In this document: positions 47,423-55,373 of the stretch, one piece after another
Layout: each line of letters opens with the position of its first letter
How positions within the stretch are numbered: position 1 is the stretch's first letter
Source: Cereibacter changlensis JA139
GTDB taxonomy: Bacteria; Pseudomonadota; Alphaproteobacteria; Rhodobacterales; Rhodobacteraceae
Reading direction: 5' to 3'
DNA length: 57,098 nt
Assembly (NCBI RefSeq): GCF_003034985.1
Contig: NZ_PZKG01000014.1
Location: forward strand, 1-57,098
The notes under the pieces: model-generated
Seen by the model: the letters and a program-made list of their open reading frames with translations, nothing else
The model's database searches: none
What the model was told of the DNA's origin: nothing
Translations under genes and position numbers: made by a program

Positions 47423-49960
47423 ATGGACATCGCGGAACGGCTGGCGCGGGAACGCCGCGCGCGACTCGCCGCCGAGCGCCTGTTGGAACACAAGCAGCGC
47501 GAGCTCTTCGCCGCCAATGAAAAGCTGGCGCTGCACGCCCGCGCCCTGTCGGAGCAGATCGTCGAGCAGCGCAGCGTGGTCCGCAACGCCCTGTCCGAGG
47601 CCGAGGCGCTGAAAGGCCAGAACAGCCGCTTCCTCGGCGATCTGGAACGGGCGCATACCGCGGCGGTGATGGCCGAACGCCGGCTCTGGGATTCGATCGA
47701 GACGATCCGCGACGGCTTCGCGGTCTTCGATTCCGCGCAGCGGCTGGTGGCGGCGAACCGGGCCTATCTCTCGGCCTTCGAGGGGGTGCAGATCGCCCCC
47801 GGCCTGCCCTATGCCGACCTGCTGCGCCATCTCGCCGGGTCAGGCCGCGTCGCGCTGGACGACGGCCCCGACGCCTGGTGCGCCGCCATGCTGGCGCGAT
47901 GGGAGACCGACAGCCCCGACCCCGTGGTGCTGCGGCTGACCAGCGGCAGCTGGCTGCAGCTGGAGGACCGGCGGGCGCGCGACGGCGACATGGTCTGCCT
48001 CGCCGTCGACATCACCGAGCAGATGCGGCTGCGGGCGGCGATCGAGGCTGTTCCCGACGGTTTCGTGCTGTTCGACCGCAACGACCGGCTGCTCCTGTGC
48101 AACAGCCGCTACCGCGAGATCTACCCCTGCGCCGCCCCCGCCATGCAGCCGGGCGCCAGCTTCGAAAGCATCCTGCGCTACGGGCTGGCGCATGGCCAGA
48201 GCCCCGAGGTGACGGATCCGGAAGCCTGGCTGGCCGAGCGGCTGGCGCGCTACCGCCACCCCGGCGAGGCCGCCGAATACGAGATGGCGAACGGCCGCTG
48301 GCTGCGGGTGCTGGACCAGGCGACGCCCGACGGCGGAAGGGTCGGCCTGAGGATGGACATCACCGAGTTGAAGGAGCAGCAGGCGGCGCTCGACGCCGCC
48401 CGGCTCGCCGCCGAGGCCGCCAACCGGGCGAAATCGGCCTTCCTCGCCAACATGAGCCACGAGATCCGCACCCCGATGAACGGCGTGGTCGGCATGGCCG
48501 AACTGCTCTGCGACACGACGCTGACCGGCGACCAGCGGCTGTTCGCCGAGACCATCCGGTCCTCGGGCGAGGCGCTTCTGGTCATCATCAACGACATCCT
48601 CGATTACTCGAAGATCGAGGCCGGCCGGCTGACCCTGCATCCCGAGCCCTTCGACCTGGAGCGCACGATCCACGAGGTCGCCATGCTGCTGCAACCCCGC
48701 GCCCGGGCGCAGGGGATCGACCTCATCGTGCATTTCGACATGGCGCTGCCGACCCGCTACATCGGCGATCCGGGGCGGCTGCGGCAGGTGCTGACCAACC
48801 TCGTCGGCAATGCGGTGAAGTTCACCGCCAAGGGTCATGTGACGATCCGCGTGCTCGGCGGCGAGGCCGGGCCGGGGCTGGAGGAGCTGCATGTCACGGT
48901 GGAAGACACCGGCATCGGCATCGCGCCGGAGCACCTCGCGCATATCTTCGGCGAGTTCAACCAGCTGGAGACCGGCAGCAACCGCAAGTTCGAGGGCACC
49001 GGCCTCGGCCTCGCCATCAGCCGGCGGCTGGTCGAGATGATGCAGGGCGAGATCTGGGTGGACAGCACGGCGGGCCGCGGCTCCTGCTTCGGCTTCCGGC
49101 TGACGCTGCCGGTGGCCGATGACGCCGCGGCCCCGCCTGTCGCCGGAGCGCTGACCCGGGCGCTGGTGGTGGACGACCGCTTCCTCGAGCGCACCATCCT
49201 CGAGCGGCAACTGACCGCCTGCGGCATCCGCGCCACGCTCTGCCGCTCCGGCCCCGACGCGCTGGCCGAACTGGCGCGCGACGGGCCCTTCGACCTGGTG
49301 CTCACCGATCACGAGATGCCGGGGATGGACGGCTGCGACCTGGCCGAGGCGCTGCGCGCCGGCGGCTGGACCATGCCGCTGCTGCTGCTCTCCTCCAACC
49401 CCGCCGCGCCCCGCGTCGCCGAGACCCGGAGTCTGTTCGCCGCGGTGCTGCAGAAGCCGCTGCTGCGCTCCGACCTCTACCGCCAGCTGCAGCGGCTCTC
49501 CGCCCCGCCGGAACCGGAGCCCGCGCCGCCGCCCGAACCGGGGGCGCGGCGGATGCGGGTGCTGGCGGCCGAGGACAACCGCACCAACCAGCTGGTCTTC
49601 GCCAAGATGCTGCGCGGCCTGCCGATCGAGATCACCTTCGCCGCCAATGGCGCCGAGGCGGTGGCGCTGTACCGCAGCCTCGCCCCCGACCTGATCTTCA
49701 TGGACATCTCGATGCCCGAGATGGACGGGCGCGAGGCGGCGCGGGCGATCCGCCGGCTGGAGGCCGGCCGCGCCCGCGTTCCGATCGTCGCTCTGACCGC
49801 CCATGCGATGGAGGGCGACGCCGAGGGCATCCTCGCCGCCGGGATCGACCGCTACCTGACCAAGCCGCTCCGCAAATCGGCCATCCTCGAGGCGCTGACC
49901 CTCTACCGCCCCGAAGACGCCTGCGATCTGGCGCCGCTCCGCCCGGATGACGCCGCCTGA
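47423..49960 (+). CDS. Hybrid sensor histidine kinase with two receiver domains
   Basis: An 845-residue soluble kinase without membrane helices. It has an N-terminal coiled coil (residues 1-75), two PAS-like domains (WDSIETIRDGFAVFDSAQRLVAANRAYL; AIEAVPDGFVLFDRNDRLLLCNSRY), HisKA with phospho-acceptor H346 in NMSHEIRTPMNG, and HATPase_c (NLVGNAVKFTAKG, DTGIGI, GTGLGLAISRRLV). The first receiver has D629 (LTDHEMPGMDG) and the second D761 (FMDISMPEMDG). There is no HPt domain, so an external phosphotransferase is expected. The start at 47423 is chosen because residues before it are not conserved-looking. It is divergent from the macroglobulin gene. The signal is unknown; PAS domains suggest a cytoplasmic ligand or redox input. 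Confidence 0.93.
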   Translation: MDIAERLARERRARLAAERLLEHKQRELFAANEKLALHARALSEQIVEQRSVVRNALSEAEALKGQNSRFLGDLERAHTAAVMAERRLWDSIETIRDGFAVFDSAQRLVAANRAYLSAFEGVQIAPGLPYADLLRHLAGSGRVALDDGPDAWCAAMLARWETDSPDPVVLRLTSGSWLQLEDRRARDGDMVCLAVDITEQMRLRAAIEAVPDGFVLFDRNDRLLLCNSRYREIYPCAAPAMQPGASFESILRYGLAHGQSPEVTDPEAWLAERLARYRHPGEAAEYEMANGRWLRVLDQATPDGGRVGLRMDITELKEQQAALDAARLAAEAANRAKSAFLANMSHEIRTPMNGVVGMAELLCDTTLTGDQRLFAETIRSSGEALLVIINDILDYSKIEAGRLTLHPEPFDLERTIHEVAMLLQPRARAQGIDLIVHFDMALPTRYIGDPGRLRQVLTNLVGNAVKFTAKGHVTIRVLGGEAGPGLEELHVTVEDTGIGIAPEHLAHIFGEFNQLETGSNRKFEGTGLGLAISRRLVEMMQGEIWVDSTAGRGSCFGFRLTLPVADDAAAPPVAGALTRALVVDDRFLERTILERQLTACGIRATLCRSGPDALAELARDGPFDLVLTDHEMPGMDGCDLAEALRAGGWTMPLLLLSSNPAAPRVAETRSLFAAVLQKPLLRSDLYRQLQRLSAPPEPEPAPPPEPGARRMRVLAAEDNRTNQLVFAKMLRGLPIEITFAANGAEAVALYRSLAPDLIFMDISMPEMDGREAARAIRRLEAGRARVPIVALTAHAMEGDAEGILAAGIDRYLTKPLRKSAILEALTLYRPEDACDLAPLRPDDAA

Positions 49961-49964
49961 CCGC

Positions 49965-50783
49965 TCAGCGTGGCCGGCGGCGGGCGATCACCGGCCCGGC
50001 GTCCTGCGCGGCGATCCGGTCGATGGCGGTCCGCGTCTCCTCGACCACCACCTGCATGAACTGGCCGGTGGCATGGATCATCCGGGTCGCGTCGACGATC
50101 ATCGCCACATGGCCCTTCCAGAACAGCAGGTCGCCGCGCCGCAGCTCGGCCTCCGCCACCTCCTCGCCGATGGCCTGCTGCAGGTCGCTGTCGCCGGGAC
50201 AGGCGATGCCGCAGGCCAGCAGCGCCGCCTGCACCAGTCCCGAGCAGTCGATGCCGCTGCGGCTGTTGCCGCCCCAGAGATAGGGCGTGCCGAGAAACAG
50301 CATCGCCGCCTCGACCGGATCGGCGAAGACCTCGCCCAGCGGCCGCAGGTGCTGGGTCGGGACATGACCCTCCGTGGTCTCGCTGAAGATCCCCGCCGCG
50401 CCGGTCACGGTCAGCCGCGCGCCGAAGCTGAGCCCGGCACGCTCCGGCGCCTGCACCCGCGCCGCGCTGTAGAGATGCGTCGCCGGCGCCGCGACCCAAT
50501 GGGTCGGCGCCCCGGGCGCCGCCAGCGCCGCCTCGGCGACATAGCCGCAGAACCCGTCCTTCTCGGCCCGACCGAAGGCGAAGCCCTCGTGCCGGTCGAT
50601 CACCAGAAAGCCGTCGCCCAGCAGCAACTGCCGGTCCCGCGCCCCGCCCGGGGCCGCCAGCAGGTCGACCAGCGGCAGCGACACCTGCGCCGGCTCGCCG
50701 GCGGTGAAGCGGGGCGCCTCGATCTGGCCGCGCAGGCTGTCATGCGCGGCGCGGGCATTGGCCGGGGTGGTGCGCCGGTCCAT
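49965..50783 (-). CDS. NlpC/P60 family peptidase with SH3-like domains
   Basis: A 272-residue cysteine peptidase likely to cut peptide bonds in peptidoglycan. Two SH3-like beta domains occupy about residues 30-145. The NlpC/P60 core has the catalytic Cys in NSRSGIDCSGLVQAALLACGI, His in WKGHVAMIVD and the third residue in MIHATGQF. There is no obvious signal peptide, suggesting cytoplasmic recycling or non-classical export, as in the DipM-unrelated LdpA-like group. The start overlaps the stop of the M17 aminopeptidase gene (GTGATG), so they form an operon. It ends 5 bp from the convergent kinase gene. Confidence 0.9.
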   Translation of the reverse strand: MDRRTTPANARAAHDSLRGQIEAPRFTAGEPAQVSLPLVDLLAAPGGARDRQLLLGDGFLVIDRHEGFAFGRAEKDGFCGYVAEAALAAPGAPTHWVAAPATHLYSAARVQAPERAGLSFGARLTVTGAAGIFSETTEGHVPTQHLRPLGEVFADPVEAAMLFLGTPYLWGGNSRSGIDCSGLVQAALLACGIACPGDSDLQQAIGEEVAEAELRRGDLLFWKGHVAMIVDATRMIHATGQFMQVVVEETRTAIDRIAAQDAGPVIARRRPR

Positions 50784-52168
50784 CACAGCGCCAGGATCCG
50801 CGGCAGCGCGGTCAGGATCGCCCGCGCGCCCTGCCCCACGCCGCCCTTCGGCCGGGCCGGCTGGTCGGCAGGCGTGTGGCCATAGATGTCGAAATGCATG
50901 TAGCGCGGCGTCTCGACGAAGCGGCGCAGGAACAGCGCGGCGGTGATCGACCCGGCGAAGCCGCCGGAGGGCGCGTTGTCGAGATCGGCGATGCCCGGCT
51001 CGATCATCGCCTCATAGGGTTGCCAGAAGGGCAGCCGCCAGACCGGGTCGCAGGCGACGGGGGCCGCGGCCTGCAGCGCCTCGGCCATCGGCTCGTCATC
51101 GGTGAAGAAGGGCGCGAGGTCCGGCCCCACCGCGACCCGGGCCGCGCCGGTCAGCGTCGCCATCGAGATCAGCACATCGGGCGTCTCCTCATCCGCCAGC
51201 GCCAGCGCATCGGCGAGGATCAGCCGCCCCTCGGCGTCGGTGTTGTTCACCTCCACCGTCAGCCCCTTGCGCGAGGTCAGGATGTCGCGCGGCCGCATCG
51301 CGCTGCCGGAAATGGCATTCTCCACCGCCGGGACGAGGACGCGCAGCCGCAGCGGCAGGTCCAGCTGCATGATCATCTGCGCCAGCCCCATCACCGTGGC
51401 GGCGCCGCCCATGTCCTTCTTCATCAAGAGCATGCCGGCGCTCGGCTTGATGTCCAGCCCGCCGGTGTCGAAGCAGACCCCCTTGCCGACCAGCGTCAGC
51501 TTCGGCCCGCGGCTGCCCCAGCGCAGCTCCAGCAGCCGCGGCGCGCGCGGCGAGGCGCGGCCGACGGCATGGATCATCGGCAGGTTCTGCGCCAGCAGAT
51601 CCTCGCCGCGGATCACCGAGGTCTCCGCCCCGAAACGCGCGGCCAGCGCCAAGAACTCCTCCTCCAACTCCTGCGGGCCGAGGTCGGAGGCGGGCGTGTC
51701 GATCAGCCGGCGGGTCAGGAACTCGCCCTCGGCCATGGCGAGGATCCGCGCCGCATCGCATCCCTCCGGCAACTTCAGCCGGGGTTGCGGCGCCGGCTTT
51801 GTCTTGCGGTAGCGGTCGAAGCTGTAGCCCGCCAGCAGGAAGCCGAGCGCCGCCTCCTCCGCCTGCGCCGGGCTGAGCGCGCCGGTCAGATGCCAGTCGC
51901 CCGCCGGCAGGCCCTTGTAGCCGCGGGCAAGCCCGAAACGGCTGCGGGCGCGGATCGCAGCCGTGCCATGGCCCAGCACCGCCGCCGCCACCCCGCCATC
52001 CGGCGCCGGGATCAGCCGCAGCTCGCCCAAGCCAGCCTCGAAGCCGGTCGCCGCCAGCCAGGCCTGCACCGCATCGCTCTGCCCGGCGCGCCAGGAGGCG
52101 AGGTCGTCGACGGCGACGACATGCAGCGGGCGCGACGGGGCGGCGGGATCGGCGAAAGACAGGGCCAT
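50783..52168 (-). CDS. Leucyl aminopeptidase family protein (M17)
   Basis: A 461-residue dinuclear-metal aminopeptidase. Metal and catalytic residues are visible in VGKGVCFDTGGLDIKPSAGMLLMKKDMGGAA and NNTDAEGRLILADAL, with the LATLTGAARVAVG-like MATLTGAARVAVGPDLAPFF following. The N-terminal domain is divergent from PepA, consistent with a separate M17 branch. It releases N-terminal amino acids from peptides in the cytoplasm and is coupled to an NlpC/P60 peptidase gene, which suggests joint recycling of wall peptides (inference). The ATG at 52168 starts the conserved region. Confidence 0.93.
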   Translation of the reverse strand: MALSFADPAAPSRPLHVVAVDDLASWRAGQSDAVQAWLAATGFEAGLGELRLIPAPDGGVAAAVLGHGTAAIRARSRFGLARGYKGLPAGDWHLTGALSPAQAEEAALGFLLAGYSFDRYRKTKPAPQPRLKLPEGCDAARILAMAEGEFLTRRLIDTPASDLGPQELEEEFLALAARFGAETSVIRGEDLLAQNLPMIHAVGRASPRAPRLLELRWGSRGPKLTLVGKGVCFDTGGLDIKPSAGMLLMKKDMGGAATVMGLAQMIMQLDLPLRLRVLVPAVENAISGSAMRPRDILTSRKGLTVEVNNTDAEGRLILADALALADEETPDVLISMATLTGAARVAVGPDLAPFFTDDEPMAEALQAAAPVACDPVWRLPFWQPYEAMIEPGIADLDNAPSGGFAGSITAALFLRRFVETPRYMHFDIYGHTPADQPARPKGGVGQGARAILTALPRILAL

Positions 52169-52243
52169 GGGCAGGTTCCGGTTCCAGGGAGATCGCCGCG
52201 GAGCCTAGCCATTCCGCCGCCGCCCGCAAGGCCGGAAGCGGTC

Positions 52244-52627
52244 TCAGACCCGCTGGTCCAGCGGCGGTCGGTCGCCGGCCAGCGACTGCTCGGCCACCCG
52301 GATCAGCCGAGCCCAGACCGCGGCGAAGGCGGTGCCGTCGCCGGTCTCGGCACATCTGCGCGCGTCGCAGGCCACATGACCGAGGCTGACCATGCCCAGA
52401 TGCTCCGACATCCGCTGCAGCCGGCGCAGCTGCCGCCCGAGATCCGCCACATCCTGCGCCTGCACCCGCGCCGCAAGCCCGGAGAGGATCAGCGTCAGCT
52501 CGCCCAGGGCGCGGCCGATCGCCTGCTCCGCCGCCGGAGCGCCCATCTCGCGGCAGATCGCGGCGATCTGTTCGGCATCCTGACATACACGCTCCTTCGG
52601 CTGGAGAGCCGTTATGCTGCAATCCAT
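52244..52627 (-). CDS. Small helical protein resembling a degenerate HPt domain
   Basis: A 127-residue, apparently all-helical protein with no signal peptide. Residues 30-115 look like a four-helix bundle of HPt type: AIGRALGELTLILSGLAARVQAQDV, then LGRQLRRLQRMSEHLGMVSLGHVACDARRCAETGD and AFAAVWARLIRVAEQSL. Aligned by the conserved L-G turn at 77-78, the position of the phosphorylatable His is R68, so it could not accept phosphate there. The start at 52627 is chosen by GAGGAC just upstream. It is divergent from the carbonic anhydrase gene. The HPt relationship is my inference from pattern only; it may be an unrelated helical protein. Confidence 0.55.
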   Translation of the reverse strand: MDCSITALQPKERVCQDAEQIAAICREMGAPAAEQAIGRALGELTLILSGLAARVQAQDVADLGRQLRRLQRMSEHLGMVSLGHVACDARRCAETGDGTAFAAVWARLIRVAEQSLAGDRPPLDQRV

Positions 52628-52769
52628 CACACCCGTCCTCACGTCACACCCGGCGCGAGGATGCGCCGCCGCGCTGAAGAAAAGGTTTCCGCTCCCGCAA
52701 GAAACCTCTCGAATTTTCCCCGCTTGCGGCCTAATCAGACGAGCCGGACAATGATGCAGAGGTTGCGAG

Positions 52770-53414
52770 ATGGAACAGGCCAAACCCCTTCCAAGCTATC
52801 TGATCCAGCGCTTTCACGGCTGGCGGGCAACCACCTATGCCGGCAACAAGGCCTGGTACCGGCGGCTGGCCGAGAGCGGGCAGCATCCGCGGGCCATGGT
52901 GATCTCCTGCTGCGACAGCCGGGTGCATGTCACCTCGATCTTCGGGGCCGACGAGGGCGAGTTCTTCATCCACCGCAACATCGCCAATCTGGTGCCGCCC
53001 TACAGCCCGGATGGCGAGGCTCACGGGACCTCGGCGGCGGTGGAATATGCGGTCACGGCGCTGAAGGTGGCGCATATCGTGGTGCTGGGGCATTCAAACT
53101 GCGGCGGGGTGAAGGGCTGCCACGACATGTGTTCGGGGATCGCGCCGGAGCTGGAGCTGCGGTCGAGCTTCGTCGGGCGCTGGATGGACATCCTGCGGCC
53201 CGGCTATCAGCGGGTCGAGCATGTCCCGGCCGAGGCGCGGCTGGCGGCGCTGGAGAAGGAGGCGGTGCTGGTCAGCCTCGAGAACCTGATGACCTTCCCC
53301 TTCGTGAAGGAAGCCGTCGAGGCCGAGAAGATGACGCTGCACGGGCTCTGGACCAATGTCGGCGAGGGCGGGCTGGAGCAGTTCGTGCCGGGGTCGGGGT
53401 TCGTCGCCGTGTGA
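52770..53414 (+). CDS. Beta-class carbonic anhydrase
   Basis: A 214-residue zinc enzyme interconverting CO2 and bicarbonate. Zinc ligands are C48 in CCDSRV (with the Asp-Arg dyad) and His and Cys in GHSNCGGV. The FFIHRNIANLVPPY and GTSAAVEYAV segments complete the beta-class core, and the C-terminal LHGLWTNVGEGGLEQFVPGSGFVAV fits. It supplies bicarbonate for carboxylations. The stop codon overlaps a perfect palindrome that begins the hairpin array downstream. Confidence 0.95.
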   Translation: MEQAKPLPSYLIQRFHGWRATTYAGNKAWYRRLAESGQHPRAMVISCCDSRVHVTSIFGADEGEFFIHRNIANLVPPYSPDGEAHGTSAAVEYAVTALKVAHIVVLGHSNCGGVKGCHDMCSGIAPELELRSSFVGRWMDILRPGYQRVEHVPAEARLAALEKEAVLVSLENLMTFPFVKEAVEAEKMTLHGLWTNVGEGGLEQFVPGSGFVAV

Positions 53415-53641
53415 TTTTCACGCGTGAAAATCGGGGGAAGTGTTTGGAACGGAACGGGTTTTTGGGTTCCGTTAGGGAGTGCTTAACCCTTTTGGGGTGA
53501 GGGAGGGTGCGCAATGAATGCGCACCCTACGGGGGAGACTCTGATCTTTCGCAGAAAGATCGTGGGCCGGACGCGCCTCCTCCGGCCCGCCGCTTGCGCG
53601 GCGGGCGTTCGAGGCTGACGATCCTCCACTGGAGGATCGTC
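53413..53641. repeat. Array of seven perfect hairpins between convergent genes
   Basis: The 237-bp gap between carbonic anhydrase and asd is almost entirely palindromic. 1: 53413-53432 (20-bp palindrome, CGCG centre, overlapping the stop codon). 2: AACGGAAC 53448-53455 with 53466-53473. 3: the type A repeat 53506-53530. 4: GATCTTTC 53543-53550 with 53554-53561. 5: GGGCCGGA 53564-53571 with 53581-53588. 6: GCCCGCCGC 53585-53593 with 53598-53606. 7: GACGATCCTCC 53617-53627 with 53631-53641. Stems are 8-11 bp without mismatch; 5 and 6 share bases and exclude each other. Some may be terminators for the two genes. Confidence 0.85.
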
Positions 53642-53651
53642 CGGGCGCTTC

Positions 53652-54674
53652 TCACCCCTTCTTAAGACACCGGTTGCCGAGCACTTCGGCGATCTGCACC
53701 GCGTTCAGGGCCGCGCCCTTGCGCAGGTTGTCGGAGACGCACCAGAGGTTGATGCCGTTGTCGACCGTCGAATCCTGACGGATCCGGCTGATATAGGTGG
53801 CGTAGTCGCCGACGCATTCGACCGGGGTGATGTAGCCGCCGTTCTCGCGCTTGTCGATCACCATGACCCCGGGGGCCTCGCGCAGGATGTCGCGGGCCTC
53901 GTGCTCGTCGAGGAAATCCTCGAACTCGATGTTGATCGATTCCGAATGGCCGACGAAGACCGGCACGCGGACGCAGGTCGCGGTGACCTTGATCGACTTG
54001 TCGAGGATCTTCTTGGTCTCGGCCACCATCTTCCACTCTTCCTTGGTCGAGCCATCGTCGAGGAAGACGTCGATATGCGGGATCACGTTGAAGGCGATCT
54101 GCTTGGTGAACTTCGACGGCGCCACTTCCTGACCGGGGACGTAGAGGCCCTTGGTCTGGTCCCAGAGCTCGTCGATGCCTTCCTTGCCGGCGCCGGACAC
54201 CGACTGGTAGGTCGAGACGACGACGCGCTTGATCCGGGCGCGGTCGTGCAGCGGCTTCAGCGCCACCACCATCTGCGCGGTCGAGCAGTTGGGGTTGGCG
54301 ATGATCATCTTGTTCTTGTAGCCCTCGATCGCGTCGGCGTTCACTTCCGGCACGATCAGCGGCACGGCCGGGTCGTAGCGGTAGAGCGACGAGTTGTCGA
54401 TCACCACGCAGCCCGAGGCGGCGGCCTTCGGCGCGTAGATCTTGGTGGCTTCCGAGCCGACCGCGAACAGCGCGATGTCCCAGCCGGTGAAGTCGAAGTT
54501 GTCGAGGTCCTTGGTCTTGACGGTCTTGTCGCCAAAGCTGATTTCAGTGCCCATGGATTTGCGGCTTGCCAGCGCGGCAATCTCATCCACCGGAAACTCG
54601 CGCTCGGCGAGGATGTTCAGCATTTCGCGGCCCACGTTGCCCGTGGCACCCACGACGACGACCCTGTAGCCCAT
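53652..54674 (-). CDS. asd: Aspartate-semialdehyde dehydrogenase
   Basis: A 340-residue NADPH enzyme reducing aspartyl phosphate to aspartate semialdehyde for lysine/DAP, threonine and methionine. The Rossmann start VVVVGATGNVGREMLNIL, the active-site Cys in NPNCSTAQMV, the QSVSGAGKEG segment and the His of the RVPVFVGHSESINIEF region are all present. AGAGGAAG precedes the ATG. The product also feeds the carboxynorspermidine synthase at 14419. It is convergent with carbonic anhydrase across the hairpin array. Confidence 0.96.
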   Translation of the reverse strand: MGYRVVVVGATGNVGREMLNILAEREFPVDEIAALASRKSMGTEISFGDKTVKTKDLDNFDFTGWDIALFAVGSEATKIYAPKAAASGCVVIDNSSLYRYDPAVPLIVPEVNADAIEGYKNKMIIANPNCSTAQMVVALKPLHDRARIKRVVVSTYQSVSGAGKEGIDELWDQTKGLYVPGQEVAPSKFTKQIAFNVIPHIDVFLDDGSTKEEWKMVAETKKILDKSIKVTATCVRVPVFVGHSESINIEFEDFLDEHEARDILREAPGVMVIDKRENGGYITPVECVGDYATYISRIRQDSTVDNGINLWCVSDNLRKGAALNAVQIAEVLGNRCLKKG

Positions 54675-54746
54675 CGGGGACTTCCTCTCGTGTGTTGTCG
54701 GAATGACGCGCCCGTTTAGCGCAACCGGCCCACGGGGGAAAGGGGT

Positions 54747-55373
54747 TTACGCCGGGTGATGCTTCAGGGTGAAGCGCGCGTCGGTGGCGATCAGGTTGCG
54801 CACGAAGGCCGCCTCGGCGGCGAAGTCATGCGGCGTCTGGTCGGCGCGGCGTCGTCCCGACAGCGATTGGCTGGCGAAGAAGTCGAAGCCGTAGAGCGTG
54901 ACATGCGCCGCCTCGGACCGGGCCAGGAGGTCGATCAGCATGAGCCCGGTGGTCGGCGGGGCCTTCAGCCTGCGCTTCAGCGCCTCATAGGCCGGCAGAG
55001 GGTGCAGGTAGAAGCCGGGCCGCTTCACCACATGCCAGGGCAGGCGTTTCCTCTTGTGCGACATCCAGAGCGTGAGCTCGGGGTTCAGCCGGTCCAGCGC
55101 CTTCGCGTCGAGCGAGGTGGCCAGCGCCAGCACGTCGGTGCGGGCGCCATGCGAGACCGGCGAGGGCATCGGCGCGCGGTTGATGCGGATCACCGTCTGG
55201 GCGAGGTCGATCGAGGCGCCATGCGCCGCCCTGGCGAGGCCGCGCGCATTGCCGACCAGCGCGATGTTCTGCCCGGCGAAGCGCGCCAGCAGCGCCTCGG
55301 GCGCGATCGAGGCGGCGCGCAGCGGGGCCTCGCGGCGCAGGCTGCGGGCGAGAAGGAAGCCGAGGCGGTTCAT
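54747..55373 (-). CDS. Glycosyltransferase family 29 (sialyltransferase)-like protein
   Basis: A 208-residue protein whose pattern recalls the GT29 sialyltransferase fold: NIALVGNARGLARAAHGASIDLAQTVIRINRAPMP, where GN and the RIN motif bind CMP-sugar in GT29 enzymes, then HGARTDVLALATS, PPTTGLMLIDLLARSEAAHVTLYGFDFF (large and small motif region) and a final LKHHPA. It is short compared with eukaryotic sialyltransferases and lacks a membrane anchor. Bacterial homologues often sit in surface polysaccharide loci. Here its start overlaps the stop of a GT4 gene by 4 bp, suggesting transfer of a sialic or other nonulosonic/Kdo-type sugar to LPS (inference). Confidence 0.7.
   Translation of the reverse strand: MNRLGFLLARSLRREAPLRAASIAPEALLARFAGQNIALVGNARGLARAAHGASIDLAQTVIRINRAPMPSPVSHGARTDVLALATSLDAKALDRLNPELTLWMSHKRKRLPWHVVKRPGFYLHPLPAYEALKRRLKAPPTTGLMLIDLLARSEAAHVTLYGFDFFASQSLSGRRRADQTPHDFAAEAAFVRNLIATDARFTLKHHPA

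Noticed and set aside
53479-53490. TTAACC-containing stretches (also near 13169) as CtrA binding sites
   Set aside because: Only half-sites are present; no TTAA-N7-TTAA spacing was found, and half-sites are too frequent to call.
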